Shown: positions 1-9,335, counted from the stretch's first letter. The stretch is DNA of 64,000 bases from SFEB01 sp964612455 (GCA_964612455.1 CAZTCB010000002.1:15237-79236); one strand, 5' to 3'. Notes: generated by a model not told the origin, from the sequence alone. Translations and numbers: made by a program.

Positions 1-2
1 CG

Positions 3-530
3 GGCATGAAGGTAGCGTATCCGTTTGATCCTACCAACATGTTACTCATGGAGTTTGCCGTCATAGGCTTGCCCAGTATAATACTGGCGTTGCAACCGAA
101 CAAAGAAAAAATAAACGGCAATTTCCTTGCCAACGTTATAAGAAAGTGTTTGCCTGCCGCTTTGACTTTTACGATAGTCACGGTTGCGTTGTATTTCGTT
201 TGCCAAAACGGAGAAGGTTTGTTCGGTGTGGAGTTACCGCATTTTTCAACCGTGGCGGCAATAACGCTGACTTTGTCGGCAATAATAGTACTGTACATTG
301 CGTGCTTGCCGTTGAGCAATCTCAGGGTGTGCGCTCTTGCGGCATGTTTACTTATTACCGCAGTAGGGCTTTCGTTTGATTGGGCATACGAGTTTTTACG
401 TTACGAACAACTAAACGGAGTTGAAGTTTTGCTCGTTATTACGGGGACGACTTTGTCGTTTTTCATTATGTACGGTTGCGAAAAGTTTTTCAGTTGGAGG
501 GAAAAATGCGCAAAGCAACAACGGTATTGA
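3..530 (+). CDS. Cation-translocating P-type ATPase, C-terminal part (cut by window start)
   Basis: The reading frame is open to the left edge of the window, so only the last 175 or so residues are present. They hold four or five hydrophobic segments and the stretch GLPSIILALQPNKEKI, which is typical of the membrane domain that ends clostridial P-type ATPases (usually a GIPSFFLALEPN-type sequence between the last helices). The family pumps cations across the cytoplasmic membrane at the cost of ATP. The phosphorylation, nucleotide-binding and actuator domains would lie upstream, so the ion cannot be told from here. The stop overlaps the start of the next gene by 25 bases, which suggests co-transcription. 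Confidence 0.75.
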   Translation, partial: GMKVAYPFDPTNMLLMEFAVIGLPSIILALQPNKEKINGNFLANVIRKCLPAALTFTIVTVALYFVCQNGEGLFGVELPHFSTVAAITLTLSAIIVLYIACLPLSNLRVCALAACLLITAVGLSFDWAYEFLRYEQLNGVEVLLVITGTTLSFFIMYGCEKFFSWREKCAKQQRY

Positions 531-1249
531 TAACGGGAGCAAGTCGCGGCATAGGTGCAGAGTGCGCAAGGTTGTTTGCAAAACGCGGATACAACGTGGC
601 TGTCAACTACTGCAATAGCGAGCAAAAGGCAACGTCGCTAAAAATCGAAATCAATGCGGCGGGCGGAGTGGCTGAGGTTTTTAAAGCCGACGTGTCCGAC
701 GAAAAACAAGTTTCGGATATGGTTTCGGCGGTTTTAAAGCGTTTCGGAAAAATCGACGTGTTGGTGGCAAACGCAGGAGTGTCCGTGAGCGGCTTGTTAA
801 TCGATATGACTCAGGCGGATTTCGATACGATTTTTGACGTTAACGTACGCGGCGTGTTTAATGTAGTTAAGTCCGTATTACCTCATATGTATGCTCGGGA
901 AACGGGCAGTATAGTTACCATATCGAGCATATGGGGACAAACAGGGGGCAGTTGCGAGGTTCTTTACAGTACGTCGAAAGCCGCGATAATAGGCATGACA
1001 AAGGCTCTCGCCAAGGAAGTTGCCCCTATGGGTATACGAGTCAACAGCGTCAGTCCCGGAGCAATCGATACCGATATGCTCGACGATTTGACGGTTGAAG
1101 AAAAAAAAGACTTTGCGGCGCAGACACCGTTAAACCGACTCGGCACGCCTGCCGACGTGGCAAACGCGGTATTTTTTTTGGCGGACGACGATGCTTCTTC
1201 TTTTATTACGGGGCATGTTTTGTCGGTCAACGGCGGTTATTTTATTTGA
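506..1249 (+). CDS. Short-chain dehydrogenase/reductase, FabG-like (3-oxoacyl-ACP reductase family)
   Basis: A 247-residue classical SDR enzyme. It shows the NAD(P)-binding TGASRGIG motif at residues 10-17, an NAG motif near residue 90, and the catalytic Y154-x3-K158 pair in YSTSK. The C-terminal GHVLSVNGGY ending is typical of FabG and its close relatives. FabG reduces 3-oxoacyl-ACP with NADPH in fatty-acid synthesis, but no other fab gene lies nearby, so a different carbonyl substrate is possible. I chose the ATG at 506 because GGAGG stands 5-10 bases before it and the protein then begins just ahead of the Rossmann strand. An in-frame ATG at 476 has no ribosome site and lies deep inside the preceding gene. 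Confidence 0.85.
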   Translation: MRKATTVLITGASRGIGAECARLFAKRGYNVAVNYCNSEQKATSLKIEINAAGGVAEVFKADVSDEKQVSDMVSAVLKRFGKIDVLVANAGVSVSGLLIDMTQADFDTIFDVNVRGVFNVVKSVLPHMYARETGSIVTISSIWGQTGGSCEVLYSTSKAAIIGMTKALAKEVAPMGIRVNSVSPGAIDTDMLDDLTVEEKKDFAAQTPLNRLGTPADVANAVFFLADDDASSFITGHVLSVNGGYFI

Positions 1250-1270
1250 TGACTAAAACAGGAGGACAGT

Positions 1271-2953
1271 ATGAAAGTTTCACAGATGCCGTACGAGAGA
1301 GTGAATATAGACGAGGCGTGCAAAAAGATAGACGGTTTTATTGACGCGTTTAAAAATGCCGAGTCAGCCGAAGAACAACTCGCGATTGACGCAGAGATTG
1401 GTCAGATGCTCGAGGACATGAATACCGATATGACTTTGGCGTCCATTCGGTTTACGCAAAACACAACCGACGAGTTTTATCGAGCGGAAAAAAATTATTA
1501 CGACGAAAAAACCCCCGCGCTCGAAGTAAAACTGCGTCAACTCGACAAATGCTATCTCGAAAGCAAATTTATAGACGAGTTGAAAAAAAATATTCCCGAA
1601 AACTATTTCACCAACGCCCGATTGGCAAGCGAAACCATCGACAATAAAATAATAGACGAGTTGTCGCAGGAAAATAAATTGTCGACGGAATATACCGAGC
1701 TGATGTCCTCGGTCTCGGTGAGTTTTGAAAATAAAAATTACACGTTGTCGCAAATGACGTCCTTTTATCATTCTCCCGATAGAAAAAGGAGAAAACAAGC
1801 ATGCGTTGCGGTCGGCAAGGCTATGACAGCCGTCGCGGGACGACTTGACGACATATACGACAAAATGGTAAAAGTGCGTACCTCGATAGCAAAAAAACTC
1901 GGATTTAAGAGTTTTTCCGAGGTTGCTTACCGCCGCTTGGGACGTAATTGCTACGACCAATTCGATATAGCAAAATTCAGGGAAAACGTAAAAAAATACG
2001 TCGTTCCGCTTGTTTGCGAAATAAAACAGCAGTCGGCGGTAGCCAACGGTATAAAAAGGATGGCGTTTTACGACGACGAGATATACTCCGCCACGGACGT
2101 AAGACCTGTAGGTAATGCGGAGCAGATTTTTGCCTGCGCCGAAAAAATGTACGGAGAAATGCACCCCGATACGGCAAATTTGTTTGCTAAAATGAAGGAA
2201 ACGGAGGCATTTGACCTCTTGGCTCGCGACAACAAGTGGGGCGGAGGGTATTGTACGGGTTTGCCGAATTATAAAATACCGTTTATCATGTCCAATTTCA
2301 ACGGGAGTCTCGGCGACGTGGACGTATTGACGCATGAATTCGGTCATGCCCTCGAGGCGTCGTATTCTTATTTGGTCACGCCTCCGTCGAGACGCGGCAG
2401 CATTACGATGGATACGTGCGAGGTTCATTCTATGAGTATGGAGTTTTTCGCATACAAATGGATGGACTTGTTTTTCGGAGATAAAAAAGACGATTATATT
2501 TACAATCACGTTGCCGGTGCGATATCTTTTATACCTTACGGTACGATTGTGGATTTCTTTCAGCAGACGGCGTACGATTACTACAACAACACGAAAAAAG
2601 ACCGCAACGATTTTTGGCGCGATATAGAGGGCGAGTTTTTACCGTACATGTCAAGCAAAGGACTGCCGTATTTCGATACGGGCAGGCGTTGGCAGATGAA
2701 AGCTCATATATTTGAGAGTCCGTTTTACTACATCGACTACTGCCTCGCGCAAATGACGGCGTTTCAGTTTTTGGCGCTCATGCAAGAAGACTATGACGCA
2801 GCCTTTGAAAAGTATTTGCAGTTTGTAAAAATAGGCGGCACAAAAACGTTTTTGGAGACGGTCGAAGCCGTCGGACTGATTTCTCCATTTGAAGAGGAGT
2901 CGTTTAAAAAGGTCACGGATACCGTGAGAAAAATACTCGGTTTAAAACGTTAA
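1271..2953 (+). CDS. M3 family oligoendopeptidase (PepF-like zinc metallopeptidase)
   Basis: 560 residues, the usual size for clostridial M3 oligoendopeptidases. The zinc motif HEFGH is at residues 355-359, and the third zinc-ligand region follows about 25 residues later (DTCEVHSMSMEFF). The N-terminal half is helical and charged, as in PepF-like enzymes that enclose the active site. There is no signal peptide, so it should act in the cytoplasm on short peptides. AGGAGG precedes the ATG by about 6 bases. It lies 21 bases after the SDR gene and 25 before the PTS gene, so the genes probably share a transcript, although no functional link is evident. Confidence 0.93.
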   Translation: MKVSQMPYERVNIDEACKKIDGFIDAFKNAESAEEQLAIDAEIGQMLEDMNTDMTLASIRFTQNTTDEFYRAEKNYYDEKTPALEVKLRQLDKCYLESKFIDELKKNIPENYFTNARLASETIDNKIIDELSQENKLSTEYTELMSSVSVSFENKNYTLSQMTSFYHSPDRKRRKQACVAVGKAMTAVAGRLDDIYDKMVKVRTSIAKKLGFKSFSEVAYRRLGRNCYDQFDIAKFRENVKKYVVPLVCEIKQQSAVANGIKRMAFYDDEIYSATDVRPVGNAEQIFACAEKMYGEMHPDTANLFAKMKETEAFDLLARDNKWGGGYCTGLPNYKIPFIMSNFNGSLGDVDVLTHEFGHALEASYSYLVTPPSRRGSITMDTCEVHSMSMEFFAYKWMDLFFGDKKDDYIYNHVAGAISFIPYGTIVDFFQQTAYDYYNNTKKDRNDFWRDIEGEFLPYMSSKGLPYFDTGRRWQMKAHIFESPFYYIDYCLAQMTAFQFLALMQEDYDAAFEKYLQFVKIGGTKTFLETVEAVGLISPFEEESFKKVTDTVRKILGLKR

Positions 2954-2978
2954 ACGTCGACACTTAAGAGGAATAAGT

Positions 2979-4127
2979 ATGGAAGAAACTATGGTTGAAA
3001 AAAAAGAGCCGTCTCTTTTAAAAAAACTCGGCAAACGTTGGTTTATCGACGCTTTCGGCGGTATGGCGATGGGGTTGTTCGCAACGCTCATTGCTGGTAC
3101 CATTCTCGCACAGATTGCCGCTCTTGTCGGTGACAATTTTGTCGGAAATCTCTTAAACGGCGTTGCCCTCGTTGCAAAAACCCTCATGGGCGCGGGTATC
3201 GGCGTCGGTATCGCTTACGCGCTCAAATGCGACAAACTTACGATTTTCAGCTGTGCGGTGGCGGGTTTTGTCGGTGCCAACGCGGTCGGTTGGGCATGGA
3301 GCGAAAACTTTACGATAGGTTTTGGCGTGGGCAATCCGATAGGCGCCTACGTATGCGCTCTCGCGGCGGCTGAGATATGCAGTCTTTACGCCGGCAAGAC
3401 CAAATTGGATATATTGTTTATTCCTATCGGCGCGATGCTCGTCGCATGCGTAGTTTCTACGACGCTTTGTCCGCCTATCAAATGGTTGGTGGACGAAATA
3501 GGTAAAGGTATAGCCGTTGCCACCGAGTGGAGTCCTTTTTTGATGGGGATAGTTATATCGACGGTAATGGGCGTATTGCTCACGATGCCTACAAGCAGTG
3601 CCGCGATATGGGTTGCGGTATCGAGCAGCGTTATCGCCGAGGGCGGCGCAGTTGCCGACGCGATGTTGTTGGCAGGGGGTGCCGCGGTAGTAGGTTGTGC
3701 GTGTCACATGATGGGCTTTGCCGCTATGAGTTATAAAGAAAACGGATTGAGCGGCTTTATCGCGCAGGGCTTTGGCACGAGTATGTTGCAGATTCCCAAT
3801 ATAATGAAAAACGGCAAAATCATATTGCCCCCGACGATAGTGTCCGCCGTCTTGGGACCGATAGCCACATGCGTCTTTAAACTCAGGTGCGGCGCGAGCG
3901 GCGGCGGAATGGGTACGAGCGGATTGGTCGGCGTGATAGATACAATCGCTTGCAGCAGCGGAGAGATATCCGACTTTGCGCTCATCGTCGGCGTCGCGCT
4001 TTTACTTTTCGTGTTGCCGGTCGTACTGACATGGCTTTGCGGCGAGTTGTTTCGCAAGATTGGCTGGATTAAAGAAGGCGATCTTAAACTTGAACTCGGA
4101 GCCAAAAAGAAAGAGCAAAATAACTGA
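2979..4127 (+). CDS. PTS sugar transporter EIIC-type membrane protein
   Basis: 382 residues with roughly nine hydrophobic segments, Gly/Ala rich, beginning with a charged cytoplasmic stretch of about 20 residues. The pattern (FIDAFGGMAMGLFATLIAGT near the start, and GGGMGTSGLVG late in the protein) matches the stand-alone EIIC-type family Pfam calls PTS_EIIC_2. EIIC proteins carry a sugar across the membrane and need EIIA/EIIB domains for phosphorylation. None is encoded beside it, so the partner must be elsewhere, or this protein works without one. The ATG at 2979 follows AGAGGAA. Substrate unknown. Confidence 0.82.
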   Translation: MEETMVEKKEPSLLKKLGKRWFIDAFGGMAMGLFATLIAGTILAQIAALVGDNFVGNLLNGVALVAKTLMGAGIGVGIAYALKCDKLTIFSCAVAGFVGANAVGWAWSENFTIGFGVGNPIGAYVCALAAAEICSLYAGKTKLDILFIPIGAMLVACVVSTTLCPPIKWLVDEIGKGIAVATEWSPFLMGIVISTVMGVLLTMPTSSAAIWVAVSSSVIAEGGAVADAMLLAGGAAVVGCACHMMGFAAMSYKENGLSGFIAQGFGTSMLQIPNIMKNGKIILPPTIVSAVLGPIATCVFKLRCGASGGGMGTSGLVGVIDTIACSSGEISDFALIVGVALLLFVLPVVLTWLCGELFRKIGWIKEGDLKLELGAKKKEQNN

Positions 4128-4135
4128 GGTAAAAG

Positions 4136-4876
4136 ATGAAAGAGGTAAGTATAGGTATTTTCAGCGACATACATGGCAATTTTAACGCGCTGAAACGGAT
4201 TTTAAATTATTTTGAAAGAAAAAAAGTCGACGCGATATTTCATCTCGGTGACGTAGTGTGTATAGGACCTCGTTCCGCCGAGTGCATGAAAACGTTGCTT
4301 TGCACTCCGAATCTGACTTGCATACTCGGCAATCATGACAAAGATTATCTCAACGGCGACGTCAGACCAAAGGCGTTTTCTAACGTGCCGAAAGCTCACA
4401 AAGAATTTGTTTTCGAGCAACTCGGCGACCGATACAAAGATGACGTTTTGCGTTTTCCGACGCTTGTCGTTCAAAACTACAACGGTCTCAGCGTGGCTTT
4501 TACGCATTACGCTTTTGCCCGTCCGTGCGACAAACAAAAGGATAAAAAAGCGGTTTTTCGCCCGATAGAGTACGAACCGTCTCCCGAAAAACTGGACGAA
4601 ATGTTTAAAGAAATCCCCGCCGATATAGTGTTTTTCGGGCATCAACATGCTCCGTACGAGTTTGTCGGACAAAGGATATATTGCAACGTGGGCAGTGCGG
4701 GGTGTTATAAACTGAGCATGACTCGCGGCGCTATACTGACCGTTGACAGAGAGGGCAATCCTACGGTAGAAAAGTTTAGGATTCCGTACGAGCGCGAAAC
4801 GACTTTTGCCGAGTTGGACGAGTTGAACGTTCCTGCGGCGGATTTTATGAAAAAGTATTATTTTGAGGTGGATTGA
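4136..4876 (+). CDS. Metallophosphoesterase (calcineurin-like fold)
   Basis: 246 residues. The metal-binding blocks of calcineurin-like phosphoesterases are all present in order: D-x-H in FSDIHGN (residues 9-15), GD in HLGDV, GNHD, and the late GHQH. This arrangement matches the small YfcE/MJ0936-type phosphodiesterases that hydrolyse phosphodiester or phosphomonoester bonds with Mn or similar metals. Substrate not predictable. The start follows the PTS gene by 8 bases with GAGGT before it. There is no signal peptide, so the protein is cytoplasmic. Confidence 0.87.
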   Translation: MKEVSIGIFSDIHGNFNALKRILNYFERKKVDAIFHLGDVVCIGPRSAECMKTLLCTPNLTCILGNHDKDYLNGDVRPKAFSNVPKAHKEFVFEQLGDRYKDDVLRFPTLVVQNYNGLSVAFTHYAFARPCDKQKDKKAVFRPIEYEPSPEKLDEMFKEIPADIVFFGHQHAPYEFVGQRIYCNVGSAGCYKLSMTRGAILTVDREGNPTVEKFRIPYERETTFAELDELNVPAADFMKKYYFEVD

Positions 4877-4933
4877 GCTTTTCGCGCGAGACAGGCTAAA
4901 AGCAGTCGCCATTTTGACGTTGACTGCAAAGTA

Positions 4934-4962
4934 TTGATTTTCGATAAAAAACATGATAAAAT
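4934..4962 (+). promoter_or_regulatory. Promoter of rarA (TTGATT-17-TAAAAT)
   Basis: The -35 TTGATT (4934-4939) and -10 TAAAAT (4957-4962) are 17 bases apart. Seven bases separate the -10 from the rarA ATG at 4970, so the transcript should begin at or next to the start codon. Confidence 0.7.
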
Positions 4963-4969
4963 AATCGAT

Positions 4970-6268
4970 ATGGTAAAAAACGTCGTAAATAACGAATATT
5001 TTGACGAAGGCAGTGCGTTGCCGCCGCTGGCGGAACGTATGCGTCCTAAGGTATTGAGTGAATTTGTCGGGCAGAGACATTTGATTTACGCCGACAGTTT
5101 GCTTTCTCGCGCCATACGCGCCGACAAATTGGGCAGTTGTATTTTTTGGGGACCTCCCGGGTGCGGTAAAACGACGCTGGCTAACGTTATCGCTAACAGT
5201 ACGGAGGCTGTTTTTGAAAAACTTAACGCCGTGACGAGCGGAGTTGCCGATGCAAAAAAAGTTATCGAAGAAGCAGCCAAACGCAAGCGTCTCTACGGTA
5301 AAAAAACTTATCTCATGTTGGACGAGTGTCATCGTTGGAGCAAGGCTCAGAGCGATTGCGTTTTAAGCGCGATAGAAGAGGGCACTATCATTTTTATCGG
5401 TTCTACGACCGAAAATCCCTATTATAGCATGACGCCCGCTATCGTGTCGCGTTGTCGGGTGTTTGAGTTTTTACCTATAGATGCCGAAGACGTGAAAATC
5501 GGCATCGGGAGAGCTTTGACCGATGCCAAAGGTTACGGTGACTTAAATATAAAACTCGACGACGAGGCTTTGGACTATATTTCGGTTTTTTGCGGCGGAG
5601 ATTTAAGAAACGCTTATAACGCGTTGGAGCTTGCCGTGTTGACGAGCAAAGCCGACGAAAACGGTGTTGTTCGTATTACCAAGCGGGACGTTGCCGAGTC
5701 AATGCAGACTAAACCGTTGAGCGTCGACAGGCAGCATTATTACGACATGATTTCCGCTTTTATAAAGAGCATGAGAGGGAGTGATCCCGACGCCGCGATG
5801 TTTTGGTTTTGTCGATTGATAGAAGGCGGTTGCGATCCCGTCATGCTGGCAAGGCGTATAGTCATATGCGCGGCAGAGGACGTCGGATTGGCTGATCCTA
5901 TGGCGTTGGTAGTGGCGAGTTCGGCGTTGACGGCTTTTTTAAACGTAGGTTTGCCCGAAGGCAGGTTGCCGTTGACCGAGGCGGTCCTTTATATCGCCAA
6001 CGCGCCAAAATCCAACAGTTGCGAGACGACTTTGGGTAATGCGACTGCGGCTGCGAAACGCCATGCTACTGCGCGCGTGCCGTCACATTTGATGGATCAG
6101 TCTTTTTCAAGGGGGACGGGTACCAAATACGCGAGCTATAAGTATCCGCATAGTTACGGAGGCTGGGTGGCTCAGCAGTATCTTCCGGACGAGGCAAACG
6201 GCGAGGTTTATTACGCCCCGACGTTTAACGGTCGCGACGTCGGGAGTAAAAACGAAAAAAAGAAATGA
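4970..6268 (+). CDS. rarA: Replication-associated recombination protein A (AAA+ ATPase)
   Basis: 432 residues. It starts with PLAERMRPK..FVGQ, then Walker A GPPGCGKTT, Walker B LDECHRW, the sensor stretch GSTTENP, and the C-terminal MgsA/RarA domain (EAVLYIANAPKSN, YKYPHSYGGW). The last motifs separate it from RuvB and the clamp loaders. RarA acts at stalled replication forks. The frame opens earlier with TTG at 4934, but that codon is the -35 box. The ATG at 4970 has no Shine-Dalgarno sequence and lies where transcription is expected to start, so the message is probably leaderless. Confidence 0.93.
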   Translation: MVKNVVNNEYFDEGSALPPLAERMRPKVLSEFVGQRHLIYADSLLSRAIRADKLGSCIFWGPPGCGKTTLANVIANSTEAVFEKLNAVTSGVADAKKVIEEAAKRKRLYGKKTYLMLDECHRWSKAQSDCVLSAIEEGTIIFIGSTTENPYYSMTPAIVSRCRVFEFLPIDAEDVKIGIGRALTDAKGYGDLNIKLDDEALDYISVFCGGDLRNAYNALELAVLTSKADENGVVRITKRDVAESMQTKPLSVDRQHYYDMISAFIKSMRGSDPDAAMFWFCRLIEGGCDPVMLARRIVICAAEDVGLADPMALVVASSALTAFLNVGLPEGRLPLTEAVLYIANAPKSNSCETTLGNATAAAKRHATARVPSHLMDQSFSRGTGTKYASYKYPHSYGGWVAQQYLPDEANGEVYYAPTFNGRDVGSKNEKKK

Positions 6269-6366
6269 GCGGTTTTGAGCCGTTAAATAAAATTCGTTGG
6301 TAAAAAACGTGTGACGCATGCCGATTTAACGCGACTCGAGGCGGTTGTCCGAAAACGCAAAAATAC

Positions 6367-6395
6367 TTGACGATAGCGTAAACAAACTTTAGAAT
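6367..6395 (+). promoter_or_regulatory. Promoter of tyrS-yigZ-recX (TTGACG-17-TAGAAT)
   Basis: TTGACG at 6367-6372 and TAGAAT at 6390-6395 with a 17-base spacer. This leaves an untranslated leader of about 20 bases containing CGAGGAG before the tyrS ATG at 6422. There is no room for a T-box element. Confidence 0.7.
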
Positions 6396-6421
6396 AATCA
6401 GTAAACGAGGAGAATTTTTAT

Positions 6422-7612
6422 ATGACAACGAAAAACGTGATGGATACTTTGAGAGAGCGCGGGTTTATCAAACAGACTGTATACGAAGACGATTTGTATA
6501 AGCTTCTCGGCGAAAAATCCGTTACTTTTTATATAGGTTTTGACCCGACTGCCGATAGTTTGCACGTAGGGCATTTCGTGCAACTCATGGCAATGGCGCA
6601 TATGCAAAGAGCGGGACACAAGCCGATAGCATTGATAGGCGGCGGTACCGCCATGGTAGGAGATCCTTCAGGGCGTACCGACATGCGTAGCATGATGACC
6701 AAAGAGACGATTGCTCACAACAGCGAGTGCTTTAAAAAGCAAATGGAGCGTTTCGTCGATTTTTCGCAAGGCAAAGCCGTGATGATTAACAACGCCGATT
6801 GGTTGCTTGACCTCAATTATATAGACTTTTTGCGTAATATAGGCACTCATTTTTCCGTAAACAAGATGTTGACGGCAGAGTGTTTTAAAAAACGTCTTGA
6901 AAAAGGATTGTCTTTTCTTGAGTTTAACTATATGTTGATGCAAGGATACGACTTTTTGGTGTTGTATCAAAAATACGGTTGTTTGTTGCAACTCGGAGGC
7001 GACGACCAGTGGAGCAATATGCTGGCAGGCGCCGATTTAATCAGGCGTAAAGAACAAAAAGACGCGTTCGCCATGACTTTTGCGTTGTTGACCACGAGCG
7101 AGGGTATCAAAATGGGCAAGACGGCTAAAGGCGCGGTATGGCTCGACGCAGACAAAACCACGCCTTACGAGTTTTTCCAGTATTGGCGCAACGTCGCCGA
7201 CGCAGACGTCGAAAAATGCTTAAAACTCTTGACTTTCGTCGATATCGACGAGATAAGAGACCTTTGCAAATACAACGACGAGCGTATAAATCAGTCAAAA
7301 ATCCGCCTTGCGTACGAGGTTACGGCATTGGTACACGGCAAAGAGGTTGCCGACAAGGTAAAGTTACAGGTCGAAGCGGCTTTTTCAAACAACGCCGACA
7401 ACATGCAAAGTAAAGAAATCGTCGCCGACAATATTATCGATTGTCTCGTCGAGGTCGGTTTTGCAAAAAGCAAAGGAGAAGCGCGCAGGCTTATCGAGGG
7501 CGGAGGCGTGTCGGTAGACGATACCAAGGTGAGCGGATTCGATTTGGCTTTGCCGACGGAGTTCGTCCTCCACAAAGGGAAAAAAGCCCATTTAAAAGTT
7601 GTTCGTAAATGA
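6422..7612 (+). CDS. tyrS: Tyrosyl-tRNA synthetase
   Basis: 396 residues, class I aminoacyl-tRNA synthetase that charges tRNA-Tyr. The HIGH-type signature appears as HVGH (near residue 46), the tyrosine-pocket block as GGGTAMVGDPSGR, and the KMSKS loop as KMGKT. A C-terminal S4 RNA-binding domain follows (KGEARRLIEGGGVSVDD). The ATG is preceded by GGAG. The stop overlaps the start of yigZ by four bases (ATGA), so the two are translationally coupled. Confidence 0.95.
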   Translation: MTTKNVMDTLRERGFIKQTVYEDDLYKLLGEKSVTFYIGFDPTADSLHVGHFVQLMAMAHMQRAGHKPIALIGGGTAMVGDPSGRTDMRSMMTKETIAHNSECFKKQMERFVDFSQGKAVMINNADWLLDLNYIDFLRNIGTHFSVNKMLTAECFKKRLEKGLSFLEFNYMLMQGYDFLVLYQKYGCLLQLGGDDQWSNMLAGADLIRRKEQKDAFAMTFALLTTSEGIKMGKTAKGAVWLDADKTTPYEFFQYWRNVADADVEKCLKLLTFVDIDEIRDLCKYNDERINQSKIRLAYEVTALVHGKEVADKVKLQVEAAFSNNADNMQSKEIVADNIIDCLVEVGFAKSKGEARRLIEGGGVSVDDTKVSGFDLALPTEFVLHKGKKAHLKVVRK

Positions 7613-8232
7613 GTGAAAAACTTTTTTTATCCCCAATACCCGACGAGGTGTTTTTCAATGAAACCGTGATAAATAAATCACGGTTTTTGACGTATTGCAA
7701 AAACGTAGCCGACGTCAACGAGGCGACGGATTTTTTACTCGGGATTAAAAAGAAGCATTACGACGCCACTCACAACTGTTACGCGTACGTAGTCGGAGAC
7801 GTTGTAAAATTCAGCGACGACGGAGAGCCGAGCGGTACTGCCGGCAAACCGATATTAAACGCAATACAACAAAAGGGTTTTTCGGATACGATAGTGGTGG
7901 TTACCAGATATTTCGGCGGTATCAAACTCGGTGCCGGCGGTCTGGTGCGAGCGTACGGCGGTGCCGCAAACGATATTTTGACGCTTGTCCCGACTTGTAA
8001 AGCCGAAACCGTGGCGGACATTTCGGTCGTCGTTTCTTATTCGCAATTGAGCGTCGTCAACGCCGTGCTCGGTGATACCGCTCTGCGTAAAAACAACGTT
8101 TTCGATGCCGTAGTTACCGTCAACGCCACGCTTAGAATTAATGATTTGCAAAAAACCGTTACGGCTATCAAAGACGCGACTAACGGACAGGCTGTGACAA
8201 ACGTCGGCAACGAGTACGTTTTAAAAATATGA
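7609..8232 (+). CDS. yigZ: YigZ/IMPACT family protein
   Basis: 207 residues. The N-terminal UPF0029/Impact domain is clear from KKKHYDATHNCYAY, FSDDGEPSGTAGKPIL and VVVTRYFGGIKLGAGGL. A shorter C-terminal ferredoxin-like domain follows, as usual for YigZ. The bacterial proteins have no settled biochemical role; structures suggest nucleic-acid or ribosome binding. The start overlaps the tyrS stop, so it belongs to the tyrS transcript. Confidence 0.9.
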   Translation: MSEKLFLSPIPDEVFFNETVINKSRFLTYCKNVADVNEATDFLLGIKKKHYDATHNCYAYVVGDVVKFSDDGEPSGTAGKPILNAIQQKGFSDTIVVVTRYFGGIKLGAGGLVRAYGGAANDILTLVPTCKAETVADISVVVSYSQLSVVNAVLGDTALRKNNVFDAVVTVNATLRINDLQKTVTAIKDATNGQAVTNVGNEYVLKI

Positions 8233-8242
8233 GGAGAGAGCA

Positions 8243-8887
8243 ATGCAAGAGTACGTTATAACGTCAATCGTTCAGAAAAAAAACAATAAAACTCGCTATG
8301 AGCTTTATCTCGACGGCGAGCAAAATTGCGTTTTGACGGACGAAAGCGTAGCGATATTCAGATTGAAAGAAGGGCAGACGTTGACCGAAAGCCGACTCAA
8401 CGATATTTTGGATACGACCGAAACGCAGATTGCTTTCGACAAGTGTTTAAATTTGCTCGGCAAAAGCATGAAGACGTCGGGACAAATCAAAGATTACCTT
8501 AGACAAAAGGGTTTTAACGAGCGCGTCACGCTTAACGTCATGAATAAACTCAAAGAGTACAAATACGTCGACGACTACGATTACGCGGCAGCTTTCGTCG
8601 CACAAAACAAATTTTCAAAGGGGTTGTTCAGGTTAAAGAGAGAGATGGCTCTCAAAGGGATAAGCGAAGAAATAATCGATGCGGTTTTAAGTACACAGGG
8701 CGATGAGGACGAGACCGAAAACGCTTTTTGTCTGGCGGAAAGGTTTACTAAGGGCAAGTGCCTCGACGTAAAGTCGCTGGCAAGGTTAAACAGGCATCTT
8801 TTGTCGCGCGGTTTTGCTTTCGATACGATAAACACGGTTGTCAATCGGCTGAAAGAAAAATACGGTTTTTCAGACGACCGCAATTGA
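8243..8887 (+). CDS. recX: Regulatory protein RecX
   Basis: 214 residues, made of three-helix repeats typical of RecX: LLGKSMKTSGQIKDYLRQKGF, then YVDDYDYAAAFV and the repeat with LKREMALKGIS. A longer N-terminal beta-rich part (residues 1-60) is usual in Firmicutes. RecX binds RecA filaments and modulates strand exchange. recA is not in the window. GGAGAG lies before the ATG, and the gene follows yigZ by 10 bases in the same operon. A strong bidirectional terminator follows. Confidence 0.88.
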   Translation: MQEYVITSIVQKKNNKTRYELYLDGEQNCVLTDESVAIFRLKEGQTLTESRLNDILDTTETQIAFDKCLNLLGKSMKTSGQIKDYLRQKGFNERVTLNVMNKLKEYKYVDDYDYAAAFVAQNKFSKGLFRLKREMALKGISEEIIDAVLSTQGDEDETENAFCLAERFTKGKCLDVKSLARLNRHLLSRGFAFDTINTVVNRLKEKYGFSDDRN

Positions 8888-8908
8888 AATCGAGCATTAA
8901 AAGAAAAA

Positions 8909-8941
8909 AACAGGCGGTTTGGCAAAACCGCCTGTTTTATT
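8909..8941. terminator. Bidirectional intrinsic terminator between recX and mazF
   Basis: Twelve-base arms AACAGGCGGTTT (8909-8920) and AAACCGCCTGTT (8925-8936). They are followed by T-rich sequence on the plus strand and by a T-run on the minus strand, so the hairpin can end both converging genes. Confidence 0.88.
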
Positions 8942-8990
8942 TTCGCCTGTTTCAAGGTCGTATTTGGTAACGCTTTGGTTTTTAAAGTCG

Positions 8991-9335
8991 TCAATGAAAA
9001 AAACCGAGACTTATCAGCAGTGCATTGTTTACTTCTTTCATTTGTTCGGGAGTGAGTTCGCCTATTTTTTCTTTTAAACGACTTTTATCTATCGTGCGGA
9101 TTTGTTCCAATAGTACGACGCTGTCTTTGGGCAGACTCGAAGTACTACTCGACAACAAAATATGAGTCGGCAATTTTGCCTTATTTAGTTTTGAGGTTGT
9201 AGCCGCCGCTATGATTGTAGGGCTATATTTGTTGCCGATATCGTTTTGCAGTACAAGCACAGGTCGGATTCCGCCTTGTTCGCTACCAATGACCGGGCTT
9301 AAGTCGGCGTAATATATTTCTCCGCGTTTTATCAC
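8991..9335 (-). CDS. PemK/MazF (NdoA)-type endoribonuclease toxin, no visible antitoxin
   Basis: 114 residues from a GTG start. The protein opens IKRGEIYYADLSPVIGSEQG, followed by RPVLVLQND and the late LLEQIRTIDKSRL; these are the signatures of the MazF/NdoA family of mRNA interferases. An ATG exists nine bases upstream (9344), but AAAGG directly abuts it. With the GTG the same AAAGG has a normal 9-base spacing, and the protein then begins as B. subtilis NdoA does. Known systems have a small antitoxin gene just upstream. Here 9345-9568 contains only very short frames, so the toxin appears orphaned. Confidence 0.88.
   Translation of the reverse strand: MIKRGEIYYADLSPVIGSEQGGIRPVLVLQNDIGNKYSPTIIAAATTSKLNKAKLPTHILLSSSTSSLPKDSVVLLEQIRTIDKSRLKEKIGELTPEQMKEVNNALLISLGFFH

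Noticed and set aside
1364..2509. A 381-codon minus-strand frame opposite the M3 peptidase gene
   Set aside because: Shadow of a real gene; composition odd (many Phe, Arg, His), no recognisable domain.
6269..6421. T-box riboswitch before tyrS
   Set aside because: The promoter at 6367 leaves only about 20 bases of leader, too short for a T-box.
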